Below the pieces are notes generated by a model. The model ran no database searches and was not told the DNA's origin. It saw only the letters and a program-made list of their open reading frames with translations. A DNA stretch of 20,062 bases, from NCBI GenBank assembly GCA_964389005.1, contig CAYMCV010000042.1, forward strand, positions 1 to 20,062, written 5' to 3'. This document shows positions 7,069 through 14,051 of the stretch, piece by piece. Both the position numbers and the translations under genes were made by a program. Within the stretch, counting starts at the first letter, position 1, and each line of letters starts with the position of its first letter. The stretch is from CAYMCV01 sp964389005 (GTDB lineage Bacteria > Bacillota > Clostridia > Lachnospirales > Lachnospiraceae).

Positions 7069-8595
7069 ATGAAATTTCATGTATTGACACTTTTTCCGGA
7101 ATTGGTGGAACAAACAGCCGGTTCCAGCATCATTGGTCGAGCGATTCAAAAAGGAATTCTTAATATCAATGCCGTCAATATTCGTGATTATACGGCAGAC
7201 AAACACAAAAAAGTTGACGATTATCCGTATGGCGGCGGTGCCGGAATGCTGATGCAGGCGCAGCCTGTTTATGATGCATTTCAATCGTTGCATGTCTCGA
7301 ATACGGCAAAAGTCATATATTTATCGCCGCAAGGAAAAACCTTCAACCAATCCATGGCACGTGAATTGGCAAAAGAAGAAGAACTGGTCTTCTTATGCGG
7401 TCACTATGAGGGAATCGACGAACGTGTCTTAGAAGCAATCGTTACAGATGAGATTTCACTCGGTGATTATGTGTTGACGGGTGGCGAACTGCCTGCAATG
7501 GTAATGATTGACGCCATAGCGCGAATGATTCCCGGTGTATTAAATAACGAAGATTCTGCAACGGAAGAATCATTTTCCGGATATTTGTTAGAGTATCCGC
7601 AATTTTCGCGACCGGAGGAATGGAATGGTCAAAAAGTTCCGGAAGTTCTATTGAGCGGACATCATGAGAATATTGAAAAATGGCGTTTAAAACAATCGGA
7701 GGAACGTACCAGAATCAAAAGACCGGACTTATATGAGAAGTATCTTTTGATGCAAGATATGCAGAAAACAACAGCCGTTAAAAAAAATAAAAAGGTAACA
7801 CCGGTGTTAAAAGCACAGGATATCAGCAAAATATTCATACGTAATGAGAAGGAAGAGAAAGGCGGAATTTTCAAAAGAGTGAAGTCAAATAAAACGGAGT
7901 TTTATGCGGTGAATCATATATCACTCGATGCATATAAGGGAGAAGTTCTCGGGATCTTAGGTCCAAACGGTGCAGGCAAAACAACGTTACTTCGTATGCT
8001 TGGGAAATTAATGACACCTTCTGACGGCGAGGTGACAATGTATGACAATCAGGGAACAATGCTTACTAACAGTGTTGAGATGAAGCAAAAAATCGGTTAT
8101 CTTTCCGGTAATACGAAGTTGTATCAACGTCTGTCAACGAGAGAAATGCTACGTGTTCTTGCGGATATCTATGGAATAACGCGTGAAGAATGCGATCGGA
8201 GAATTGAAGAAATATTCTCGGTTCTGGATATGAAATCCTTCGGAGACAATCGTATTGAGAAACTCTCCACAGGACAGACACAACGTGCCAACATAGCGCG
8301 TTGCCTGATTCACAGTCCGGAGGTTTATATTTTTGATGAACCGACACTCGGATTAGACATCATCAGCAGCGACGCCATCATTCATTTCATGAAGGAGGAA
8401 CGGAAAGCGGGAAAGACAGTTCTTTATTCAACGCATTATATGGAAGAAGCACAATATTTGTGCGACCGCATTATTATGTTGCATCAGGGAAAGATGATTG
8501 CACAGGGGACAACGGATGAATTAATGAAAATGACCGAAACGGTCAATTTGAGAGATGCCTTTCATGGGCTTGTGGAGGTGTCAAAAGATGAATAA
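7069..8595 (+). CDS. trmD: TrmD (tRNA m1G37 methyltransferase) in frame with NatA-type ABC ATPase
   Basis: Residues 1 to about 237 are a complete TrmD: YPYGGGAGMLM, the knot motifs CGHYEGIDER and GDYVLTGGE, then YPQFSRPEEWNG and RTRIKRPDL. It methylates N1 of G37 in tRNAs using S-adenosylmethionine. From residue 246 the frame continues as a full ABC ATPase: Walker A GPNGAGKT (298-305), signature LSTGQ (399-403), Walker B with D423-E424 and the H-loop H456. This half matches NatA of the Na+/ABC-2 exporter type and pairs with the permease gene that overlaps its end. TrmD alone is normally about 240-250 aa, so the 508-codon frame is a fusion. The junction is an A8 tract, and both other phases stop immediately, so this may be a frameshift artefact or a slippage site. 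The SD GGAG (7059-7062) is 6 nt before the ATG. Both domain calls are near certain; the fused product is not. Confidence 0.85.
   Translation: MKFHVLTLFPELVEQTAGSSIIGRAIQKGILNINAVNIRDYTADKHKKVDDYPYGGGAGMLMQAQPVYDAFQSLHVSNTAKVIYLSPQGKTFNQSMARELAKEEELVFLCGHYEGIDERVLEAIVTDEISLGDYVLTGGELPAMVMIDAIARMIPGVLNNEDSATEESFSGYLLEYPQFSRPEEWNGQKVPEVLLSGHHENIEKWRLKQSEERTRIKRPDLYEKYLLMQDMQKTTAVKKNKKVTPVLKAQDISKIFIRNEKEEKGGIFKRVKSNKTEFYAVNHISLDAYKGEVLGILGPNGAGKTTLLRMLGKLMTPSDGEVTMYDNQGTMLTNSVEMKQKIGYLSGNTKLYQRLSTREMLRVLADIYGITREECDRRIEEIFSVLDMKSFGDNRIEKLSTGQTQRANIARCLIHSPEVYIFDEPTLGLDIISSDAIIHFMKEERKAGKTVLYSTHYMEEAQYLCDRIIMLHQGKMIAQGTTDELMKMTETVNLRDAFHGLVEVSKDE
7780..7787 (+). other. A8 slippery tract at the trmD-natA junction
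   Basis: The zero frame reads GTT AAA AAA AAT AAA AAG GTA. One extra A, or a -1 shift on A AAA AAT, reaches TAA at 7788-7790 and gives a 240-residue TrmD. One fewer A reaches TAA at 7796-7798 and gives 242 residues. Both are normal TrmD lengths (B. subtilis TrmD is 243). Only eight A join TrmD to NatA. The arrangement resembles dnaX-type sites, where shifting yields the shorter product, but it could equally be a homopolymer error. Confidence 0.7.
7790..7806 (+). promoter_or_regulatory. natA: Independent ribosome-binding site and GTG start for natA
   Basis: AAAAGG (7790-7795) lies 8 nt before an in-frame GTG at 7804. Starting there gives a 263-residue ATPase beginning (M)LKAQDISKIF, exactly where free-standing NatA proteins begin. 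The ATPase can therefore be made without fusion to TrmD. In that version Walker A falls at residues 53-60 and LSTGQ at 154-158. Confidence 0.65.
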
Positions 8596-10633
8596 GAAAA
8601 CAATTTTTTCCTTATACAAAAAAGAAATGTTGGATGTCATCCGTGATAAGAAAACCATAATCATGATGGTGTTGGTACCACTTTTTATCTATCCGTGTAT
8701 CATGATTGGATCGCTGTTTTTAATGACAAACTTTGTAAAAGATACGGAAACCAAGACGTATCGCATTGCATTTACAGATGTCTCCAATGGATTACAGGAA
8801 GTTTTAACGGAGAAAAAGAATTCTGTGGATGAGAATGCTTCTTTTGCTTTGAAAAAGGTAACTACAGTAGAAGAATGTGAACAGATGCTAAGCAACAAAG
8901 AAATCGATGCATATTTGGCGATGGAGAAGGACAATACATCAGCGTACAGTATCGGTTATGTATCTTCCAATACAGATTCATCTGCCGCAGGCAGTATGGT
9001 GCGAGAGGCGGTTAATACATACGCGAAGCAACTGACGAATCAGATGATAGAGGAAAAATTTGAACATGCGGAAGATATCTTAAATCCGATTCAAGTAACC
9101 ATGAAAGATTGCGCAACATCCGAGGCGAGCATGGGTTCGCTGATGGGGTACATCATACCTTTTATGTTGATTACCAGTATTCTGATGGGAACCATTTATC
9201 CGGCAATTGATGTAACCGCCGGAGAGCGTGAGCGAGGTACCCTAGAAACAATGATGACATTACCAATCAAAAACACGGAGATGATGGCGAGCAAATTTTT
9301 AACAGTTTCGACAGTCGCAGTTGTATCTGCCATGCTCAATATGCTTTCGATGGGTTTTGTTTGCGTCTATATGTACAGCACCGTGCAATCTTTCGGCGCA
9401 TCACTCAGAGATATCAATCTCTTATTGTATTTGCCGGCAATGGCAGTGGTAGCAATTTGTATCATTGTGTTTGCGATGTTTACGGCGGCTGTATGCCTAA
9501 GCGTCTGTCTTTTTGCCAAGAGTTTCAAAGAAGCCAACAATTTGAGCACGCCAATTTTACTTGTTTTTATGATGCTATCCATGCTTTCCATGATACCGAA
9601 TGTAGAGCTTGACATCAAAACGGCTTTGGTTCCGGTTCTGAACATAGCACTTTTAATTAAGAAAGTATTTGTGATGGAATACGAATTATCATTGATTGGC
9701 TTGGTTCTTGCAAGCAATGTGATTTACAGCGTATTGTCAATTGCTTTTATGAGCAAACTATTTGACAGCGAGACCATTCTGTTCGGAGAGGGCTTCAGCG
9801 GTGTCAGAATCTTTGAACGACGCTCAAACATGAAAAAGAATCAAATGCCGGGATACGGAGATTTGTTTCTGATGTTCGGTATGATGCTTCTTGTCATGGT
9901 TTATGTCGGAACTTCATTATCGCTAAAATTAGGTCTTTGGGGGACAGCCGCCTGTCAGGGACTGATACTTTTGCTTCCATGTGTATATGCTTGGTACATG
10001 AAGGCAGATTATAAGAAATTGTTTTCGCTAAAAATGCCGAAAATCACATCTCTCATTGGTGGTATTCTTCTATGGCTTGGGGCTTGGCTACTCGAACAGG
10101 TAATCATTATGACATTGGCGCAGTTTTTTCCTTCACTCATCAACACATCGGAAGAACTGACGAGTATTATTACCAATAATTCGTTTTGGGTTGCGTTTCC
10201 GATTGTTGCAATTGCACCGGCGTTGGCGGAGGAAGTTGCCTTCAGAGGATTTTTGTTTGGTACGCTCAAAGAGAAGATGAAGCCGTGGCTTGCGATCATA
10301 ATTTCTGCCGTATTGTTCGGCGCATACCATATGAATTGGCTGCAATTCATCGGAGCGACAATTGTCGGCATAGCGATGGCGTATACGGTATATAAGTCGG
10401 GAAGTATCTATATCACGATGTTGGTACATTTTTTAAACAATGGTATTGCAGTGATTTTCCAATTCTATCCGGAGGTACTCAACCGTATCCCAATCATATC
10501 AAAGGATACATTACAGATGCATGAAATCCTTACATTGTGCGGCGTTGGACTGGTATGTGCTGTATTAGGGATACTTTTGCTTCGATTTGCGGCAAATAAA
10601 CAAAAAAAACTTGCAAAATCAGAGACAATATGA
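8588..10633 (+). CDS. natB: NatB-type ABC permease fused to a CPBP intramembrane protease domain
   Basis: The 681-residue product starts at ATG 8588 (MNKKTIFSLYKKEMLDVIRD), 9 nt after GGAGG (8574-8578). It overlaps the ATPase stop by 8 nt, so translation is coupled. An upstream in-frame ATG at 8555 lies inside natA and is not needed. Residues 1 to about 410 follow the ABC-2/NatB plan: a cytoplasmic start, one membrane helix, an extracytoplasmic domain (about 50-190), GERERGTLETMMTLPI, then several helices. Residues about 430-675 are a second membrane block carrying the CPBP (CAAX protease/bacteriocin-processing) motifs EEVAFR (E548, E549, R553), FGAYH (H581) and HFLNN (H614). All expected metal/catalytic positions are present. 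NatAB in B. subtilis exports Na+; the substrate here is unproven. Permease-CPBP fusions occur in other Firmicutes. What the protease domain cleaves is unknown. Confidence 0.9.
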   Translation: MNKKTIFSLYKKEMLDVIRDKKTIIMMVLVPLFIYPCIMIGSLFLMTNFVKDTETKTYRIAFTDVSNGLQEVLTEKKNSVDENASFALKKVTTVEECEQMLSNKEIDAYLAMEKDNTSAYSIGYVSSNTDSSAAGSMVREAVNTYAKQLTNQMIEEKFEHAEDILNPIQVTMKDCATSEASMGSLMGYIIPFMLITSILMGTIYPAIDVTAGERERGTLETMMTLPIKNTEMMASKFLTVSTVAVVSAMLNMLSMGFVCVYMYSTVQSFGASLRDINLLLYLPAMAVVAICIIVFAMFTAAVCLSVCLFAKSFKEANNLSTPILLVFMMLSMLSMIPNVELDIKTALVPVLNIALLIKKVFVMEYELSLIGLVLASNVIYSVLSIAFMSKLFDSETILFGEGFSGVRIFERRSNMKKNQMPGYGDLFLMFGMMLLVMVYVGTSLSLKLGLWGTAACQGLILLLPCVYAWYMKADYKKLFSLKMPKITSLIGGILLWLGAWLLEQVIIMTLAQFFPSLINTSEELTSIITNNSFWVAFPIVAIAPALAEEVAFRGFLFGTLKEKMKPWLAIIISAVLFGAYHMNWLQFIGATIVGIAMAYTVYKSGSIYITMLVHFLNNGIAVIFQFYPEVLNRIPIISKDTLQMHEILTLCGVGLVCAVLGILLLRFAANKQKKLAKSETI

Positions 10634-10717
10634 TAAATTAAATCTGTTGCGTAGTAAAGAGATGGTCCGCTGTTACGATTGTATTAAGAACATCCGATGA
10701 ATAAGGAGGCATAATAG
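10634..10717 (+). promoter_or_regulatory. Candidate L19 leader upstream of rplS
   Basis: This 84-nt gap holds no promoter or terminator I can defend. It contains GATGGTCCGCTG and later GAACATCC just before a perfect SD AAGGAGG (10703-10709, 8 nt before ATG). Rfam describes an L19 leader RNA in low-GC Firmicutes, and these two blocks resemble what I recall of its conserved core. Pairing of GATG with CATC is possible, but I could not draw a convincing full structure. Treat this as a suggestion from position and partial motif memory. Confidence 0.4.
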
Positions 10718-11065
10718 ATGAGCGAAATTATTAAGGAAATTGAGCAGGAACAGTTGAAATCCGAAGTTTCTGAATTCAATGTTGGCGATACCGTTAAGGT
10801 ATACGCAAAGATCAAAGAAGGAACTCGTGAAAGAATTCAGGTATTTGAAGGAACTGTTTTGAAGATTCAGGGCGGAAGCAATCGTCAGACATTTACCGTT
10901 AGAAAGAATTCCAACGGTGTCGGCGTTGAGAGAACATGGCCGATGCACTCACCGAATGTTGAGAAAGTTGAAGTTGTTCGCTTCGGTAAGGTACGCAGAG
11001 CGAAACTGACATACTTAAGAGGCCGCATCGGTAAGAGAGCGAAAGTCAAAGAAAAAACAAGATAA
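10718..11065 (+). CDS. rplS: 50S ribosomal protein L19
   Basis: The 115-residue basic protein contains the bL19 signature blocks FNVGDTVKVYAKIKEGTRER, QVFEGTVLKIQGG and the tail AKLTYLRGRIGKRAKVKEK. L19 sits at the 30S-50S interface and is part of a bridge. Length is exactly typical (about 115). The SD is a perfect AAGGAGG. In most relatives rplS directly follows trmD; here the natAB pair lies between. A strong terminator follows the stop after 6 nt. Confidence 0.98.
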   Translation: MSEIIKEIEQEQLKSEVSEFNVGDTVKVYAKIKEGTRERIQVFEGTVLKIQGGSNRQTFTVRKNSNGVGVERTWPMHSPNVEKVEVVRFGKVRRAKLTYLRGRIGKRAKVKEKTR

Positions 11066-11071
11066 TTTTTC

Positions 11072-11101
11072 AAAGGACAATTGAAATAAATTGTCCTTTT
11101 T
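11072..11101 (+). terminator. Intrinsic terminator after rplS
   Basis: AAAGGACAATT (11072-11082) and AATTGTCCTTT (11089-11099) form a perfect 11-bp stem with a 6-nt loop, followed by a T-rich stretch. It begins 6 nt after the L19 stop and should end the upstream transcript, making lepB onward a separate unit or dependent on read-through. Confidence 0.88.
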
Positions 11102-11118
11102 CTTTATACAAAAAAATA

Positions 11119-11147
11119 GTGCAAGCAGATGTGTTTTGCGCTATACT
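11119..11147 (+). promoter_or_regulatory. Possible promoter for lepB-rbgA-lepB-rnhB
   Basis: A -10 like TATACT (11142-11147) lies just downstream of the terminator, with a poor -35 (GTGCAA, 17-bp spacing). Position makes a promoter likely, but the -35 match is only three of six. Confidence 0.35.
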
Positions 11148-11184
11148 TAGGTAGTGATGAGTACATAGGAAACGGGAAAATGTC

Positions 11185-11769
11185 ATGAAAAAAAAACACG
11201 GACTTTCATTCTATCAAAAAGAAAAGAAAATGAAACCCGAAACCTGGAAGGAAATCGGAAGTTATACGTTCTGGATTGCGGCGGTATTGTTGCTTGCGGC
11301 AGTCATTGTATTATGTGTCGGAATCAGAACCAGTATCATCGGTGTATCCATGGAACCGACCTTGAATGACGGACAGGAAATATTGATTAATAAGGTATCC
11401 TACCTGTTGTTTTCACCCCAAAGGAATGATGTCATTGTATTTCGTCCGAACGGTAACGAGTATATGCAATTCTATGTGAAACGCGTCATCGGATTACCCG
11501 GTGAAACCGTGCAGATTAAGGGTGGCAGTGTCTATATCGATGGCGTTCTTCTGGAGGAAGAAATTGACTGCGATTTGATCAAAGATGCAGGAATGGCGAA
11601 GGATGCGTATCTTTTAGGTGAAGATGAGTATTTTGTACTCGGTGATAATCGAAATAACAGTGAAGACAGTCGCTCCGGCAATATCGGCAGCGTGAATCGA
11701 GAAGACATTGAGGGACAGGCTTGGTTTTGCCTGACGAAGGGCAATGTCGGATTCGGATTTATTGAATAA
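11185..11769 (+). CDS. lepB: Signal peptidase I (first copy)
   Basis: The 194-residue S26-family protease has one N-terminal membrane anchor (about residues 30-50). The nucleophile Ser55 lies in GVSMEPTL, and the general base Lys99 lies in YVKRVIGLPGE. The conserved C-terminal box is YFVLGDNRNNSEDSR. It removes signal peptides from exported proteins on the outer face of the membrane. Length and single-anchor layout match Gram-positive Sip enzymes. The ATG is followed by nine A (MKKK). The SD is weak (GAAACGGGA). It follows the L19 terminator and precedes rbgA by 18 nt. A second copy lies just beyond rbgA. Confidence 0.96.
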   Translation: MKKKHGLSFYQKEKKMKPETWKEIGSYTFWIAAVLLLAAVIVLCVGIRTSIIGVSMEPTLNDGQEILINKVSYLLFSPQRNDVIVFRPNGNEYMQFYVKRVIGLPGETVQIKGGSVYIDGVLLEEEIDCDLIKDAGMAKDAYLLGEDEYFVLGDNRNNSEDSRSGNIGSVNREDIEGQAWFCLTKGNVGFGFIE

Positions 11770-11787
11770 AAAGAAACGGAGAAACGA

Positions 11788-12651
11788 ATGAATTATCAAT
11801 GGTACCCCGGACATATGACCAAAGCGAAACGGGCAATGCAGGAAGATATTAAGCTAATTGATTTGGTGATTGAATTACTTGATGCAAGGGTTCCACTCAG
11901 CAGTCGGAATCCGGATATTGATGAATTGGGTAAACAAAAAGCAAGGTTGATTCTTTTAAACAAATCAGATTTGAGTGATGCCGTACGAAACAGAGAGTGG
12001 ATGGATTATTTTAAGAAGCAGGGGTGTTACGTACTTGAGGTGAATTCCAAGACAGGAATGGGTCTCAAACAAATACAGTCAACCGTAAAAGAAGCATGCA
12101 AAGAGAAGATTGAGCGTAACCGAAAACGCGGAATCATCAATCGTCCTGTGCGTGCAATTGTTGTCGGTATACCCAACGTCGGTAAATCAACGTTTATCAA
12201 TTCTTTTGCCGGCAAGGCATGTACCAAGACGGGTAATAAGCCGGGGGTGACCAAAGGAAAACAGTGGATTCGATTGAATAAAGAACTGGAGTTATTGGAT
12301 ACACCGGGTATTTTGTGGCCGAAATTTAAAGATGAAAACGTTGGGATGAGGTTGGCACTCATCGGCTCCATGAATGATGAAGTTATGCCAATGGATGATA
12401 TGTTGGATGAATTACTGACCTATCTAAAAAATAACTATGCAGGTTTGCTTGCAGCCAGATATGGCATAGATGAGACACTGGATAATACAGATATTTTATA
12501 TGAAGTTTGCCGTATCAGAGGGTGCTATCTCAAGGGACAGGAACCGGACATACGAAAGGTTACGGCAATGATTACTGATGATTTCAGAAGCGGAAGACTT
12601 GGGAGAATCAGTCTTGAATTTGCACCGAAAGAAGGTATGAAAGAATCATGA
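11788..12651 (+). CDS. rbgA: Ribosome biogenesis GTPase RbgA (YlqF)
   Basis: The 287-residue protein is a circularly permuted GTPase. NKSD (G4, residues 58-61) precedes the P-loop GIPNVGKST (G1, 127-135) and DTPG (G3, 171-174). The start MNYQWYPGHMTKAKRAMQED is the family hallmark. RbgA drives late 50S assembly in Firmicutes. The length matches B. subtilis YlqF (about 282). The SD GGAG (11778-11781) is 6 nt before the ATG. The gene overlaps the second lepB by 4 nt if that gene starts at 12648. The order rplS-lepB-rbgA-rnhB is conserved in many Firmicutes. Confidence 0.97.
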   Translation: MNYQWYPGHMTKAKRAMQEDIKLIDLVIELLDARVPLSSRNPDIDELGKQKARLILLNKSDLSDAVRNREWMDYFKKQGCYVLEVNSKTGMGLKQIQSTVKEACKEKIERNRKRGIINRPVRAIVVGIPNVGKSTFINSFAGKACTKTGNKPGVTKGKQWIRLNKELELLDTPGILWPKFKDENVGMRLALIGSMNDEVMPMDDMLDELLTYLKNNYAGLLAARYGIDETLDNTDILYEVCRIRGCYLKGQEPDIRKVTAMITDDFRSGRLGRISLEFAPKEGMKES

Positions 12652-13241
12652 AAAAAAAGAAGGTAAAAGGTATGGATGAAGATACAAAACAAGACTCCGT
12701 TGCGATGCGGATATTGAAGGAAATACTGGAGACGGGCGTTTATTTATTGGTTGTGCTGGCGGTAACACTTTTTATCATTACGTTTGTGGGACAAAGGGTG
12801 GTTGTCAACGGTCAGAGCATGATTAATACTTTACAGGATAAAGACAATCTGATAGTTGAAAAGTTATCTTATCGTTTCTCCGATCCGGAACGTTTTGATA
12901 TCATTGTATTTCCATACAAGCACGAGAAAAGAACTTACTATATCAAACGAATTATCGGTTTGCCGGGCGAGACGGTCAGAATCGATGAATTTGGTAATAT
13001 CTATATCAACGGAAGTATACTTTCCGAGAGTTACGGACGTGAAAGGATTGCTTCACCGGGACTTGCGGAAACAGAAATTCAACTCTCTGATGATGAGTAT
13101 TTTGTATTGGGAGACAATCGTAATAACAGTCGTGACAGCCGTGATTACTTGGTTGGAAACATCAAACGAGATGACATCATTGGCAAGGCGTGGGTGCGAA
13201 TTTATCCTTTTGACGAAATGATGATGATACAGCATAGGTAA
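12648..13241 (+). CDS. lepB: Signal peptidase I (second copy)
   Basis: The 197-residue S26 signal peptidase has one membrane anchor (about residues 31-48), Ser57 in GQSMINTL, Lys100 in YIKRIIGLPGE and the box YFVLGDNRNNSRDSR. It is clearly a paralogue of the gene before rbgA but differs across most of its length, so it is not a recent duplicate. The ATG overlaps the rbgA stop (ATGA), suggesting coupling. ATG 12672 is an alternative start with a better spaced SD (GAAGG 12659-12663, 8 nt) and would remove eight residues. A run of eight A follows the first ATG. Two signal peptidases may divide substrates or conditions. Confidence 0.95.
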   Translation: MKKKKVKGMDEDTKQDSVAMRILKEILETGVYLLVVLAVTLFIITFVGQRVVVNGQSMINTLQDKDNLIVEKLSYRFSDPERFDIIVFPYKHEKRTYYIKRIIGLPGETVRIDEFGNIYINGSILSESYGRERIASPGLAETEIQLSDDEYFVLGDNRNNSRDSRDYLVGNIKRDDIIGKAWVRIYPFDEMMMIQHR

Positions 13242-13272
13242 TCTTCATATATGTGTGTGGAAGGAGAAACGC

Positions 13273-14031
13273 GTGGAACAAAAGATAAGCGAAATCAAAC
13301 AAATCTTACAGAATACACCGGTAAATGAACTTGCAAATGTATTACCAACATGGGAGTCGGATACGAGAGCAGGCGTTGTCAATATCGTTTCCAAAGAATA
13401 CAAACGACTATTGGCATGGCAAAAAGAACTTGAACGAACCGAGAAAATGAAATCCTATGAATATCAGTACGCGGAATATGGTCCGATTTGTGGGATTGAT
13501 GAAGTTGGAAGAGGACCACTTGCGGGACCTGTGGTAGCGGGTGCAGTCATTTTGCCGCCAAATTCTTCGATTCTATATCTGAATGATTCCAAACAATTGT
13601 CCGAAAAAAAGAGAGAGGAACTTTATACGGTTATCATGCGCGAAGCACTGGCAGTCGGAATCGGGATTGTCAGCTGGGAGCGGATTGATGAAATCAATAT
13701 CTTACAGGCAACCTATGAAGCCATGCGAGACGCAATTGCACAATTGACAATCAAACCGGCTGTTTTATTGAATGATGCGGTTACCATTCCGAAAGTGGAC
13801 ATACGTCAGGTGCCGATTATTAAGGGAGATGCCAAGAGCGTTTCCATCGCGGCAGCAAGTATTGTTGCGAAGGTTACGAGAGATCGAATGATGATTGACT
13901 ATGAAAGCGAATATCCGGGTTACGGGTTTGCGTCCAACAAAGGTTATGGTTCGAGAGAGCATATCGAGGCAATTAAGCGCTTGGGACCGACACCGATTCA
14001 TAGGAGAAGTTTTATCGGTAGCTTTATCTAA
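13273..14031 (+). CDS. rnhB: Ribonuclease HII
   Basis: The 252-residue product from GTG 13273 is chosen because AAGGAG (13261-13266) lies 6 nt upstream; an earlier GTG at 13255 would itself include this SD. About 65 residues of helical N-terminal extension, typical of Firmicute RNase HII, precede the catalytic core. Core motifs are GIDEVGRGPLAGPVVAGAV (D76, E77), NDSKQLSEKKRE, LLNDA (D168) and AAASIVAKVTRDR (D204). The tail is GSREHIEAIKRLGPTPIHRRSF. The enzyme cuts RNA in RNA-DNA hybrids and starts ribonucleotide excision repair. It is followed after 20 nt by the FliK-like gene. Confidence 0.97.
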   Translation: MEQKISEIKQILQNTPVNELANVLPTWESDTRAGVVNIVSKEYKRLLAWQKELERTEKMKSYEYQYAEYGPICGIDEVGRGPLAGPVVAGAVILPPNSSILYLNDSKQLSEKKREELYTVIMREALAVGIGIVSWERIDEINILQATYEAMRDAIAQLTIKPAVLLNDAVTIPKVDIRQVPIIKGDAKSVSIAAASIVAKVTRDRMMIDYESEYPGYGFASNKGYGSREHIEAIKRLGPTPIHRRSFIGSFI

Positions 14032-14051
14032 TGACAATATGAGGATAACGA

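Noticed and set aside
8555..8587. Upstream start for the NatB-type permease
   Set aside because: It lies inside the ATPase coding region and adds residues unlike the family; GGAGG before ATG 8588 gives the natural start.
10634..10717. Promoter for rplS based on TTGCGT or TATTAA
   Set aside because: Neither hexamer has a partner at 16-18 bp spacing.
13255..13272. Earlier GTG start of rnhB
   Set aside because: It would place the AAGGAG ribosome-binding site inside the coding sequence; GTG 13273 is spaced correctly from it.
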